This document shows positions 7,969 to 15,312 of a stretch of DNA of 31,083 nt, piece after piece. Position 1 is the first letter of the stretch. Every line of letters starts with the position of its first letter. The notes beneath the pieces are model-generated. The model made no database searches. It was given only the letters and a program-made list of their open reading frames with translations, and was not told where the DNA came from. The DNA is taken from positions 1 through 31,083 of the forward strand of contig JBPCJY010000178.1 in NCBI GenBank assembly GCA_051004815.1. The letters are read 5' to 3'. This DNA is from JBBQXY01 sp051004815. GTDB taxonomy: Bacteria; Chloroflexota; Ktedonobacteria; Ktedonobacterales; Ktedonobacteraceae. Made by a program: the position numbers and the translations under genes.

Positions 7969-9432
7969 GTGAATACAGCAGCTCTTTGGCGTTCCACGCT
8001 TGAACGCCTGGAGGAAACTCCAATTGATGAGGTCAGCAAGGCATGGCTACAATCTGCTCATTTAGCGGACGCTTCTCATATCGGGGCAGATGATATTGAT
8101 GCCTCCCTGTCACCACAAGACCAGGCTTTATACTTCATGCTCCAGGTCGCGGGCAACCTTGCGCGTGACGTTATCAGCACACGCTGGCGACGTTCCATTG
8201 AGGATGTCTTGATGGATATTACTGGACAACCGGTGGCGATCAGTGTCACCAATAACGCCGATGATGGTTACTCCGACGTAGATGGTCTGCCGCACAACGG
8301 CACGCCGGGTAACAATAGAGAGACGGGAGCGCAATCGCGCAGTACAGCAGGTATGGGTTCACTTGAAGCTATGGAAGAGTGGGATAACGAGCAACGCGCT
8401 AATATTTTGATGCATAACCGCTTGAACCCGCGCTATACGTTTGATGCTTTTATCGTGGGTGGCAGCAATCGCCTGGCCCACGCAGCCTCTCTGGCCGTGG
8501 CGGAGGCACCTGGCGAATCGTATAATCCCCTGTTTTTATATGGCGGCGTAGGACTGGGGAAAACTCATTTGCTCCATGCCATCGGTCAACAGGGGGTACA
8601 AACCGGACTGGCGGTGCTCTATGTCTCTTCGGAGCAGTTTACCAATGAGATTGTTAACGCCATTCGTTACCGCACCACCGAAGAGTTTCGCGCCAAGTAT
8701 CGGTCGGTCGATATCCTACTGGTAGATGATATTCAGTTTATCGCGGGCAAAGAGTCTACCGAAGAAGAGTTCTTCCACACGTTTAACAGTTTGCACGAGA
8801 TGAGCAAGCAGATCGTGATCTGTAGTGATCGTCCGCCCAAAGCGATTTTGAGCCTGGAGGAACGTCTGCGCTCACGTTTCGAGTGGGGGTTAATCGCTGA
8901 TATTCAACCACCGGATTTAGAGACGAGAATGGCTATTCTGCGCGTGAAGGCCGATTTGCTACGCTATCGCGTACCCGATGAAATCATTGCCTATATCGCG
9001 GGGCGCGTCCAGACGAACATTCGCGAACTGGAAGGCTGCCTCAATCGCTTGATGGCCTACCAGCAATTGCATCGTGTAGATCTGACCATGGAGGTGGCGC
9101 GAGCCGCTATGTCGTCGTTGGGCAATGATACGCGGGAGTCGCGCCTCAATGGCAAGCAAATCGCTCAGGCAGTGGCGGAATACTATCATATCTCGCTGGA
9201 CTCCATGTGCGGTAAACAGCGCGATAAGCATATCGTGATGCCGCGCCAGATCGCGATGTACCTGATTCGACAAGAGACACAGGTGTCGCTGCTGGAGATC
9301 GGGCTACTCTTTGGTGGTCGCGACCATAGCACAGTGCTACACGCTTGTGAGAAAATTGATCAGGCGGTCAACCTTAATCCAACACTACGACACGAGATCG
9401 TAGCGATCCGCGAACAATTACTGCGTGATTAG
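7969..9432 (+). CDS. dnaA: Chromosomal replication initiator DnaA
   Basis: The protein has 487 residues from GTG 7969, preceded by GGGGAG at seven bases. It has the DnaA order: N-terminal domain I (LWRSTLERLEETPI), a variable linker, then the AAA+ domain starting near NPRYTFDAFIVGGSNRLAHA. Walker A is GGVGLGKTHLLHAIG (about 190-204), Walker B is LLVDDIQFIAGKE, and sensor 1 plus the Arg finger lie in ICSDRPP...LEERLRSRFEWG. Domain IV ends with the DnaA-box-binding signature GGRDHSTVLHACEKI. All catalytic parts are intact. It initiates replication by binding and melting the origin. It is not next to dnaN, recF or gyr genes, and I see no cluster of TTATCCACA boxes nearby. It could be the main dnaA in a rearranged locus or a second copy. 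Confidence 0.92.
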   Translation: MNTAALWRSTLERLEETPIDEVSKAWLQSAHLADASHIGADDIDASLSPQDQALYFMLQVAGNLARDVISTRWRRSIEDVLMDITGQPVAISVTNNADDGYSDVDGLPHNGTPGNNRETGAQSRSTAGMGSLEAMEEWDNEQRANILMHNRLNPRYTFDAFIVGGSNRLAHAASLAVAEAPGESYNPLFLYGGVGLGKTHLLHAIGQQGVQTGLAVLYVSSEQFTNEIVNAIRYRTTEEFRAKYRSVDILLVDDIQFIAGKESTEEEFFHTFNSLHEMSKQIVICSDRPPKAILSLEERLRSRFEWGLIADIQPPDLETRMAILRVKADLLRYRVPDEIIAYIAGRVQTNIRELEGCLNRLMAYQQLHRVDLTMEVARAAMSSLGNDTRESRLNGKQIAQAVAEYYHISLDSMCGKQRDKHIVMPRQIAMYLIRQETQVSLLEIGLLFGGRDHSTVLHACEKIDQAVNLNPTLRHEIVAIREQLLRD

Positions 9433-9447
9433 CTCTATTGAGGTGCC

Positions 9448-10233
9448 ATGTTTCCATATTCAACCTACCTGATCGACCTGGATGGGGTCATATACCGTGG
9501 CAACGAGTTATTGCCCGGTGCCAAAGAATTTGTTGCCTGGCTCGAAAGGCATAACAAAAAGTACCTGTTCCTGACCAACAATTCGTTTGCCAGCGAGGAG
9601 CAGGTGCTGGAAAAGCTCGCACAGCTGGGTATTGTGTCCGATACGTCTCATATGCTGAGCGCAGGTCAGGCGGCAGTGCAAAACATTGCCCGTCGTTTTC
9701 CAGAAGCCATGGTCTATCTGGTAGGCGAGGCTCCTTTGCGCGAGTTGCTGGAGGCGTACAAGCTGCGTGTTGCCGAACTGGATGCTCATGTGGCAGATGT
9801 GGTGCTGGTAGGACTTGATCGCACTTTTGACTATCAGAAGCTCACAGGCGCGATACTGGCAATACGGGCGGGAGCGCATTTCATTACGATTAACCGCGAC
9901 GCGTTATTACCAGTGATTGGCGGCTTCGTGCCGGGCTGTGGCACGATGGCGGCTGCGATTGAAGCAGGCTGTGGCGTCACACCCGAAGTGATCGGCAAGC
10001 CAGAGCCAACCTTGCTGCAAGAGGCTATGCGCATGTTGGGTAGCCAGCCTGACGAGACAGTGATGATTGGCGATGGGTTGGCGGTCGATATTAAAGGTGG
10101 GAAAGCTGCTGGTACCCATACCCTGCTGGTGTTGTCAGGCAAGGACTCACAAACCGACGCCGATCAATCTCCTATTAAGCCCGATTATGTCTTTCAAGAT
10201 ATCGCGGCAGTAGTGGCCGCATTGCACCAATAA
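9448..10233 (+). CDS. HAD-IIA (NagD-like) sugar-phosphate phosphatase
   Basis: The 261-residue protein has the HAD motifs in order: motif I YLIDLDGVIYRG with the nucleophile Asp, motif II FLTNNS, the conserved Lys in VIGKPEP, and motif IV MIGDGLAVDIKGGKAAG. The large cap between motifs II and III places it in subclass IIA, with NagD, AraL and p-nitrophenyl phosphatases. Likely substrates are small phosphates such as nucleotides or sugar phosphates, but the sequence does not decide which. It starts 15 bases after dnaA with AGGTG upstream, so it is the third gene of the ridA-dnaA unit. Its link to replication, if any, is unknown. Confidence 0.87.
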   Translation: MFPYSTYLIDLDGVIYRGNELLPGAKEFVAWLERHNKKYLFLTNNSFASEEQVLEKLAQLGIVSDTSHMLSAGQAAVQNIARRFPEAMVYLVGEAPLRELLEAYKLRVAELDAHVADVVLVGLDRTFDYQKLTGAILAIRAGAHFITINRDALLPVIGGFVPGCGTMAAAIEAGCGVTPEVIGKPEPTLLQEAMRMLGSQPDETVMIGDGLAVDIKGGKAAGTHTLLVLSGKDSQTDADQSPIKPDYVFQDIAAVVAALHQ

Positions 10234-10239
10234 TTGACC

Positions 10240-10256
10240 AGGGCATGATAGGCCCT
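10240..10256 (+). terminator. Short GC hairpin after the HAD gene
   Basis: AGGGC (10240-10244) and GCCCT (10252-10256) pair around a 7-base loop, seven bases after the stop codon, and are followed by TTGACTT. It is a weak intrinsic-terminator candidate. Confidence 0.4.
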
Positions 10257-10290
10257 TTGACTTCCGAACTCATCGGTAGCTACACACTAT

Positions 10291-10350
10291 CGCTTGCTGA
10301 ACACAGGCTAGCACTGTGAGTCTGTAGCAGCAAGCGGCGTATAGTATAGT
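10291..10350 (+). promoter_or_regulatory. Dyad and TATAGT boxes upstream of the LuxR-type gene
   Basis: A 9-bp inverted repeat CGCTTGCTG/CAGCAAGCG (10291-10299 and 10328-10336) encloses a smaller CACAG/CTGTG dyad. Two overlapping TATAGT hexamers (10340-10350) follow at -10-like positions if translation begins at 10383. No good -35 box is visible, so an activator may be needed. The dyad could be its binding site, perhaps for the LuxR protein itself. Confidence 0.35.
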
Positions 10351-10382
10351 GCATGCTAAAGTTGAGTAAAGGAAGCAGATTC

Positions 10383-11693
10383 GTGAAACATGTCCCAACC
10401 CAAGCGCGTGCGCTTTCGCAAAGCACCTCCTATCAATCCGATTCGTTGTGGATGGCAGGCGAAATGGAGCGCATAGAATTGCTTGTGTCGGAGACAGTTC
10501 GCAGCGATGCACGCAACCTGCTCACGTATGCTTTGGCATATGTTGAACGCTATCAGGGCGATGTATTGCAATTGGAACACGAGTGGGATTTCCTATATGC
10601 CGCGCTGCTCCAGGCGTGGCGACTGGAAGAGTATGCCGCCGTTGTGTTCCTGGTCCGTGGTCTGGCCTGTCTCGCCGACCGCCGCGACAATTTCAAAGAG
10701 GCAACGTGCATGCTCCACATCGGCATTGATGCCAGCCGCCGCGTAAACGACAGGCAGCAGCTCGCCTATTTCTTGAATCGCCTGGGTGGTCTGCTGTATG
10801 CGCACGGCAAGTACCGACAGGGTTGGCACCTGTGGCGTCAAGGCATGCAACTCGCCACGGATTCAGGTTCCGCGCCGGGACTCTGGGAGCCGCTCTCCAG
10901 CTTCGCGCACATCACCGACATCGTTGGAAGTTGTACGGATGCCGGATGGTTTGTCGAAACCCTACAGCGCACACAGCATAACAACGAAACCGATAGCCTC
11001 GCTGTTGGCCTTTTCGTTAGAGGATTCTACGCACGCCTTGCGGATAACCCACAAAGAGCCTACGACGATCTCACTGATAGTCTGCACCTGCTCTCCTCTG
11101 CGCCACGCGCCACTGCCACTTTGCATAGTCGGCAGCTTTTCATGCTGGTCGTCCAGGCCGAATTGGAGCGAGTGCGGGGGAATTACTCGCGCTCGCAACA
11201 GTACACCGAAACGGCTCTCGCGCTGGCGAACATCTTCAGCGACCGCTATACCGTTGCCACACTGCTGATAGATCAGGGGCTTTTTACCTTTCGGCAGGGT
11301 CAGCTTGCTGATACCCATGCAGCATTTCTGCGCTTGCGCGACATGGCACACTCTGTGAAAGCTCCACATCCCTCTGAATGCAGTCGCCGCTTAGAGCAAT
11401 ATCTGGCAGACGCTTCGTTTGATAGCCGCACAGCTATACCAGAGTGCAACTTGGTTAATGCAACAAAGGATTGCGCCTCCGCACACGTCACGGTGCAGGA
11501 GCCGTTGAGCGAGCGGGAACTAGAGGTGCTGGCACTGGTCGCCGAAGGCTTCTCCAATCGCGAGATCGCCGAGCGACTGGTGATTACTACAGCGACGGTG
11601 AAGAAGCACCTGGAACATATTTATACGCGACTTGACGTTCACAATCGCACCTCCGCCATTGCATGTGCCAGGACGCTCAAGTTATTCACCTGA
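10383..11693 (+). CDS. LuxR-type regulator with helical-repeat (TPR-like) body
   Basis: The last ~62 residues (about 374-436) are a complete LuxR/GerE helix-turn-helix: LSERELEVLALVAEGFSNRE, IAERLVITTATVKKHLEHIY and RLDVHNRTSAI. The preceding ~340 residues are alpha-helical with repeat-like pairs such as AYFLNRLGGLLYAHGKYRQG, which resemble TPR repeats. There is no Walker A/B, so it is like the C-terminal half of MalT/LAL regulators without the ATPase. It probably senses a ligand or partner through the helical body and then binds DNA. GTG 10383 is preferred because AAAGGAAG stands seven bases upstream; ATG 10353 would add ten residues but has no ribosome binding site. The next gene is a WD40 lipoprotein in the same direction, a possible target. 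Confidence 0.82.
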   Translation: MKHVPTQARALSQSTSYQSDSLWMAGEMERIELLVSETVRSDARNLLTYALAYVERYQGDVLQLEHEWDFLYAALLQAWRLEEYAAVVFLVRGLACLADRRDNFKEATCMLHIGIDASRRVNDRQQLAYFLNRLGGLLYAHGKYRQGWHLWRQGMQLATDSGSAPGLWEPLSSFAHITDIVGSCTDAGWFVETLQRTQHNNETDSLAVGLFVRGFYARLADNPQRAYDDLTDSLHLLSSAPRATATLHSRQLFMLVVQAELERVRGNYSRSQQYTETALALANIFSDRYTVATLLIDQGLFTFRQGQLADTHAAFLRLRDMAHSVKAPHPSECSRRLEQYLADASFDSRTAIPECNLVNATKDCASAHVTVQEPLSERELEVLALVAEGFSNREIAERLVITTATVKKHLEHIYTRLDVHNRTSAIACARTLKLFT

Positions 11694-11851
11694 ACGCTCG
11701 CGACTCGTCAATTTCCCCCCACGAAAGAGACATTCCGCCGCTTGTTCTTCAGCAAGAATACGTCTTTTGGCGAATGACGTACACTCCACCCTATGCTAAG
11801 CTGGGTATATTGAGGAAAAACCCAGCTTTCTTGCGGAGGAGATGTACATAT

Positions 11852-12964
11852 ATGTATCGAGAATCAGCTATTTTTTCGAGCGAGAGTACAAGATTTCCTG
11901 GCTCTCTACGCCTACTGTTGTGTGGATGTTTGCTTTTTCTGCTTGCCGCGTGCTCTTCCGCTGGTAGTGCATCATCGACGACAAGCACGCCCACGTCTTT
12001 TGCCAACTCCACTCAGGCCACTACTCCCAGCCCGACAGCTTCTGTGCCAACTATCTCTACGCCGCTTGTGAAGTACAGCGGGCATACGGGTCCTGCCATC
12101 GAGGCAGTCTGGTCGCCCGATAGCAAACATCTGGCTTCCTGCGGCAACGACGGCACGGTTCAGGTCTGGGATGCCAGTACGGGACACAAGCTCTGGGATG
12201 TATCGCTCTCGCGTTATGTCTTCGCGGTCGCCTGGTCGCCCAACGGGCAAACGGTGGCGGGCGCGGGAGATAACGGTGTGATCTCATTCATGAATGCCGC
12301 AAATGGGCATACCGAATCAACCATTGCTGCCCAGGTGGGCTTCATCGAGGGGCTGGTCTGGTCGCCCGATGGCAAGTTCATCGCTTCGGGTAGCCAGGAT
12401 AATACCGTCAAGGTCTGGAATGTGCAAACCGGCAAATTGCTCTTTACCTACACTGGTCATACCGCTTCCGTCGCACGGATAGGCTGGTCGCCCGATGGTA
12501 CGCGCATCGCCTCGGCCAGTAGCGACCAGACAGTCCAGGTGTGGGATGCAAAAACTGGGAAAGCCCTGCTGACCTATAAGGGACAAGCGGCTCCCATCTG
12601 GGCCGTCGCGTGGTCGCCCGACGGCAAGCGCATCGTTTCGGGAACAGGAGCGGCGGGTAGCACTGGCCCCGTCACCACGAATAACTCCATCAAAGTCTGG
12701 AACGCCATGACAGGCCAGACATTGTTGACCTATACGGGCGCGCCCGGTCAGGCATACGGGCTGGCGTGGTCGCCCGATGGCACGCGCATCGCCTCCGGTG
12801 GAGACGATCACATCGTGCGGGTCTGGAACGCCGATACTGGTCAAACGCTCATGCAATTTCAAGGCCATACCGATATTATCTTCCAGGTAACGTGGTCGCC
12901 CGATGGCACGCGCATCGCCTCGGCCAGCGTCGATGGTACCGTGCAGGTCTGGCGACTGCCGTGA
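11852..12964 (+). CDS. Seven-blade WD40 lipoprotein
   Basis: From ATG 11852 the protein has 370 residues. A signal peptide ends in the lipobox LLAAC, followed by a Ser/Thr-rich linker, so it should be lipid-anchored outside the membrane. Seven WD40 repeats follow, each with a WSPDG-type turn and most with an x-V-W-(D/N) end: AVWSPDS, AWSPNG, VWSPDG, GWSPDG, AWSPDG, AWSPDG and TWSPDG. Seven copies make one closed propeller, a protein-protein binding platform with no enzyme domain. Blade DNA is nearly identical in places: TGGTCGCCCGATGGCACGCG recurs at about 12770 and 12893 with a near copy at 12484, so blades have duplicated or undergone gene conversion recently. GGAGGAG lies ten bases before the start. 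The frame is open back to 11663, but that part overlaps the LuxR gene. Confidence 0.85.
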   Translation: MYRESAIFSSESTRFPGSLRLLLCGCLLFLLAACSSAGSASSTTSTPTSFANSTQATTPSPTASVPTISTPLVKYSGHTGPAIEAVWSPDSKHLASCGNDGTVQVWDASTGHKLWDVSLSRYVFAVAWSPNGQTVAGAGDNGVISFMNAANGHTESTIAAQVGFIEGLVWSPDGKFIASGSQDNTVKVWNVQTGKLLFTYTGHTASVARIGWSPDGTRIASASSDQTVQVWDAKTGKALLTYKGQAAPIWAVAWSPDGKRIVSGTGAAGSTGPVTTNNSIKVWNAMTGQTLLTYTGAPGQAYGLAWSPDGTRIASGGDDHIVRVWNADTGQTLMQFQGHTDIIFQVTWSPDGTRIASASVDGTVQVWRLP

Positions 12965-12992
12965 AGCAAAATCCAGGGGATATGAATGGCCT

Positions 12993-13020
12993 GTAGGCGC
13001 ACAATTTATTGTGCGCCTAC
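12993..13020. terminator. Bidirectional terminator between convergent genes
   Basis: GTAGGCGCACAAT and its exact complement (12993-13005 and 13008-13020) form a 13-bp stem. It lies 28 bases after the WD40 stop codon. On the minus strand it contains the last codons and stop of the methyltransferase gene, so it can end both convergent transcripts. Confidence 0.7.
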
Positions 13021-13832
13021 TTCCGCACCACAAATACCAGTTCCGTTGGGAACTCGAAGGTGCGTACATCCCATGGTGCATCATCTACCAGTGCGCGGAA
13101 GTGGGCTTTATAATAGGTTGCCATTCCTTTGCTTCTGCCACCCAACGTGTGTATAGGGAACGATACGATGAGGTAGCGTGCGTTGATAGTGCGCAATAGG
13201 TGATAGCCGGCATGTTTATCGACTTGCTCAAGGCAGGGGATGGTTTTGAGTACGAACGCAACATCAACTTCCTTCGTCGGGCAAGACTGAATGACATCAC
13301 ACTGCTGTATATGTCCACGCACATGGAAGAGTTGAAGAGACCGGTTCAGGAAATCTACGAGGGACGTGAAGATGTCGCAAGCGTAATAGGTGGCGTCCTC
13401 GGCCAGTGGCAGCCAGGGAATCGCCAGGGGATTGAGGCCACAGGCGATGTCAAGAACACTGTGAAGCGGCGCGATGTCGGCGAGAATGGTGCTATAGAAC
13501 TGGTCAAGGATGGGCAGACGTTCTCTGGTGGAAGCGTGATGAGCCATGATGTTGCGGCAGGTGCGCTGTAACGCCACCTGATCGTTTAGTTGTGCGACCT
13601 CTGCCAGTTCGCTGAGCCAGTTGGTGTAATCTTCGCGCCCATCGAGATAGGCACCACCGACCTGATGCAGCTTGTTTTTCGTAGCTTTGAGTGCTTCTTT
13701 ACCGTTGCGCCGCTTCATCAACTCTTGTGAGCCAATACCACGTATCAGATCAGAGCATATTTCTTTGTATTTCGCGCTGCTCAACACAGCATTGACCAGC
13801 TTGTCCAGTGCTTCATCATGGCTCTTGAGCAT
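13017..13832 (-). CDS. 16S rRNA (guanine-1405-N7) methyltransferase, Rmt/Sgm/FmrO family
   Basis: The 271-residue product matches the aminoglycoside-resistance methyltransferase family throughout. The N-terminal rRNA-binding helices include KYKEICSDLIRGIG, ELMKRRNGKEALKATKNKLH and QVGGAYLD (21-65). The SAM fold follows, with VLDIACGLNPLAIPW (126-140), YYACDIF, CDVIQSCPT and KTIPCLEQVDKHAG (196-209), then SFPIHTLGGRSKGM (224-237) and a C-terminal FPTELVFVVRK. Known members add a methyl group to N7 of G1405 in the 30S A site and give high resistance to gentamicin/kanamycin-type drugs. Producers use them for self-protection. Here the gene is chromosomal and not beside transposase or aminoglycoside-biosynthesis genes. 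It overlaps the transglycosylase gene by 17 bases, so its translation is probably coupled to it. The family assignment is firm; resistance activity is inferred. Confidence 0.88.
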   Translation of the reverse strand: MLKSHDEALDKLVNAVLSSAKYKEICSDLIRGIGSQELMKRRNGKEALKATKNKLHQVGGAYLDGREDYTNWLSELAEVAQLNDQVALQRTCRNIMAHHASTRERLPILDQFYSTILADIAPLHSVLDIACGLNPLAIPWLPLAEDATYYACDIFTSLVDFLNRSLQLFHVRGHIQQCDVIQSCPTKEVDVAFVLKTIPCLEQVDKHAGYHLLRTINARYLIVSFPIHTLGGRSKGMATYYKAHFRALVDDAPWDVRTFEFPTELVFVVRK

Positions 13833-14976
13833 GTTGAGGCTCCCTTAAACGCTGGGTGAGCATGGTCATGAAACGTAGATTGTGGATGGTCGCGAGGCGG
13901 AAAAAGAGCGTATCGTTGATCTTGAAGAGATGGTGTAGATAGCCCAGCGTGTAATGGGTGCAACAGAGACAGTCGCAGTGCGTCGAGACCGGCACATTGC
14001 TCTTGATGTGTTTATCATCGTTGACATACACATATGAGAACCATTTCTCAGCGACACTGATCGGATTGTCGCTGCTGAAGGTGTAAAGCCGTGCATGACG
14101 GGCATCTCTCGTGGGCATGGCGCAATCGAAGATGTCGTACCCCATGCGTACGCATTCCGCCATGTTGCCAGGATGGCCGATGCCGAGGGCATGCATAGGA
14201 AATTGCATAGGCACCAGTTCACGGGTGTAGCTAATGATGTCGTTGAGCAGTTTCCCTTGTCCATCCAGGGGCCAGCCACCATAGCCAAAACCATCAAAAC
14301 CAATCTCTAATAAGGCTTCGCTACAGTGCTTACGGAGTTCGACGGAGCCACCACCCTGGATGACACCGAAGAGCAGAGGACGCTTCTCCTCTGACAGATG
14401 TTTCTCCTCGATAAGGTGCTGAAATTCCTGTTTACAACGCCTGGCCCAGGCAATGGTACGCTTGACGGAGAGTTCTTGAACATCCTGGGGCGCATCAACA
14501 TGGGTACAATAATCGAGACACATGACAACATCGCTATCATAGCTCATTTGCAACTGAACGGCTTTTTCCGGTGTGAGCTGAAACTTGCGGTTCGCACCTT
14601 CTGGTTTAAATGTAATACCATCTTCATCCAGAGTGCCAAACTTCGCGTTCTGCTGAATCAACGAATACGCCTGGAAACCGCCGGAATCGGTAATGATGGG
14701 ACGCGACCACGCGCTCATCGCATGCAACCCATGCAGCGCGTGGATCGTTGAGGAACCGGGTCGCTGCATCAGATGGAAGGTATTCATGACGACCGCCTGC
14801 ACTTCGCAGCGCAGTAGATCGGTTGCATCGACCGCCCGTACAACACCAAGGGTGGCATCAGGCATGAATACCGGAAGGTGCAATGTGCCGTGCGGTAATT
14901 GTAGCGTGCTTGAGTGATACGGTTGCTCTTGCTCTGGTTGCGATGTATTGGATGTTGTTTGTGTCGCTCGCTCCAT
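13816..14976 (-). CDS. Divergent tRNA-guanine transglycosylase (TGT family)
   Basis: The 386-residue protein has the TGT barrel and zinc site. Asp97 of TDSGGFQ is the general base, CLDYC holds the base-binding Asp155, and FGVIQGG (203-209) is present. The nucleophile is Asp284 in FDCAMPTRDARHARLYTF, and the zinc ligands are Cys334, Cys336, Cys339 and His365 (TIHNL). Bacterial TGT swaps guanine-34 for preQ1 in GUN tRNAs. The specificity loop, normally GGLAVGE or GGLSVGE, reads GGWPLDG (233-239), so the Leu-Ala-Val and the Glu that shape the preQ1 pocket are changed. The Asp-Glu-Cys of usual TGT is Asp-Tyr-Cys. The preferred base could therefore differ (preQ0, queuine or another 7-deazaguanine). 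No queuosine genes are nearby. It is the first gene of a two-gene unit with the rRNA methyltransferase, behind its own promoter. Confidence 0.83.
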   Translation of the reverse strand: MERATQTTSNTSQPEQEQPYHSSTLQLPHGTLHLPVFMPDATLGVVRAVDATDLLRCEVQAVVMNTFHLMQRPGSSTIHALHGLHAMSAWSRPIITDSGGFQAYSLIQQNAKFGTLDEDGITFKPEGANRKFQLTPEKAVQLQMSYDSDVVMCLDYCTHVDAPQDVQELSVKRTIAWARRCKQEFQHLIEEKHLSEEKRPLLFGVIQGGGSVELRKHCSEALLEIGFDGFGYGGWPLDGQGKLLNDIISYTRELVPMQFPMHALGIGHPGNMAECVRMGYDIFDCAMPTRDARHARLYTFSSDNPISVAEKWFSYVYVNDDKHIKSNVPVSTHCDCLCCTHYTLGYLHHLFKINDTLFFRLATIHNLRFMTMLTQRLREPQHAQEP

Positions 14977-15034
14977 TATGGTCCTTTATGTTGTCTACCT
15001 AATCTTTCAGGCACCTTTGCTGAATGATGCAGGT

Positions 15035-15063
15035 ATTGTACCAATTACGAGGGCGGAGGGCAA
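15035..15063 (-). promoter_or_regulatory. Promoter of the transglycosylase-methyltransferase unit
   Basis: Read on the minus strand, TTGCCC, a 17-base spacer and TACAAT lie about 60 bases before the transglycosylase start. The -10 is good (5 of 6), the -35 is moderate (4 of 6). Confidence 0.55.
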
Positions 15064-15103
15064 GAGTCCCCACCATCCCCACAAGGCGACCCATCTGACC
15101 CCA

Positions 15104-15285
15104 CCCCAGGGTGCCTTTCACTGGTAGGTTTTTTTGAAACGCGCTGACCTCGCCTGTCATTCTGAGCGCCGCGCAGAATCTCTCGTCGGCCAGCACGCAG
15201 ATTCTTCGCGGCGCTCAGAATGACAGTTCCCACTTTCCCTGTTCCATTCCAAAAAACCTACTAGTGAAAGGCAGGTACCCTGGGG
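15104..15285. repeat. MITE-like element with nested inverted repeats
   Basis: Outer arms 15104-15135 and 15251-15285 are imperfect inverted repeats (CCCCAGGGT...CCTTTCACT.GTAGGTTTTTT, with a 4-base indel). Inner arms 15154-15181 and 15199-15226 match at 27 of 28 bases. No coding frame lies inside. Part of the element recurs at 446-504. The nested symmetry and copy number suggest a non-autonomous mobile repeat. A target-site duplication cannot be assigned with confidence. Confidence 0.6.
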
Positions 15286-15312
15286 ACGGGACGGGACAGT
15301 TGGCCTGAGATG

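Noticed and set aside
10353..10382. Earlier ATG start for the LuxR-type gene
   Set aside because: No ribosome binding site, while GTG 10383 has AAAGGAAG at seven bases.
15154..15226. Palindromic repeat considered as a CRISPR unit
   Set aside because: No regular repeat-spacer array, only nested inverted arms.
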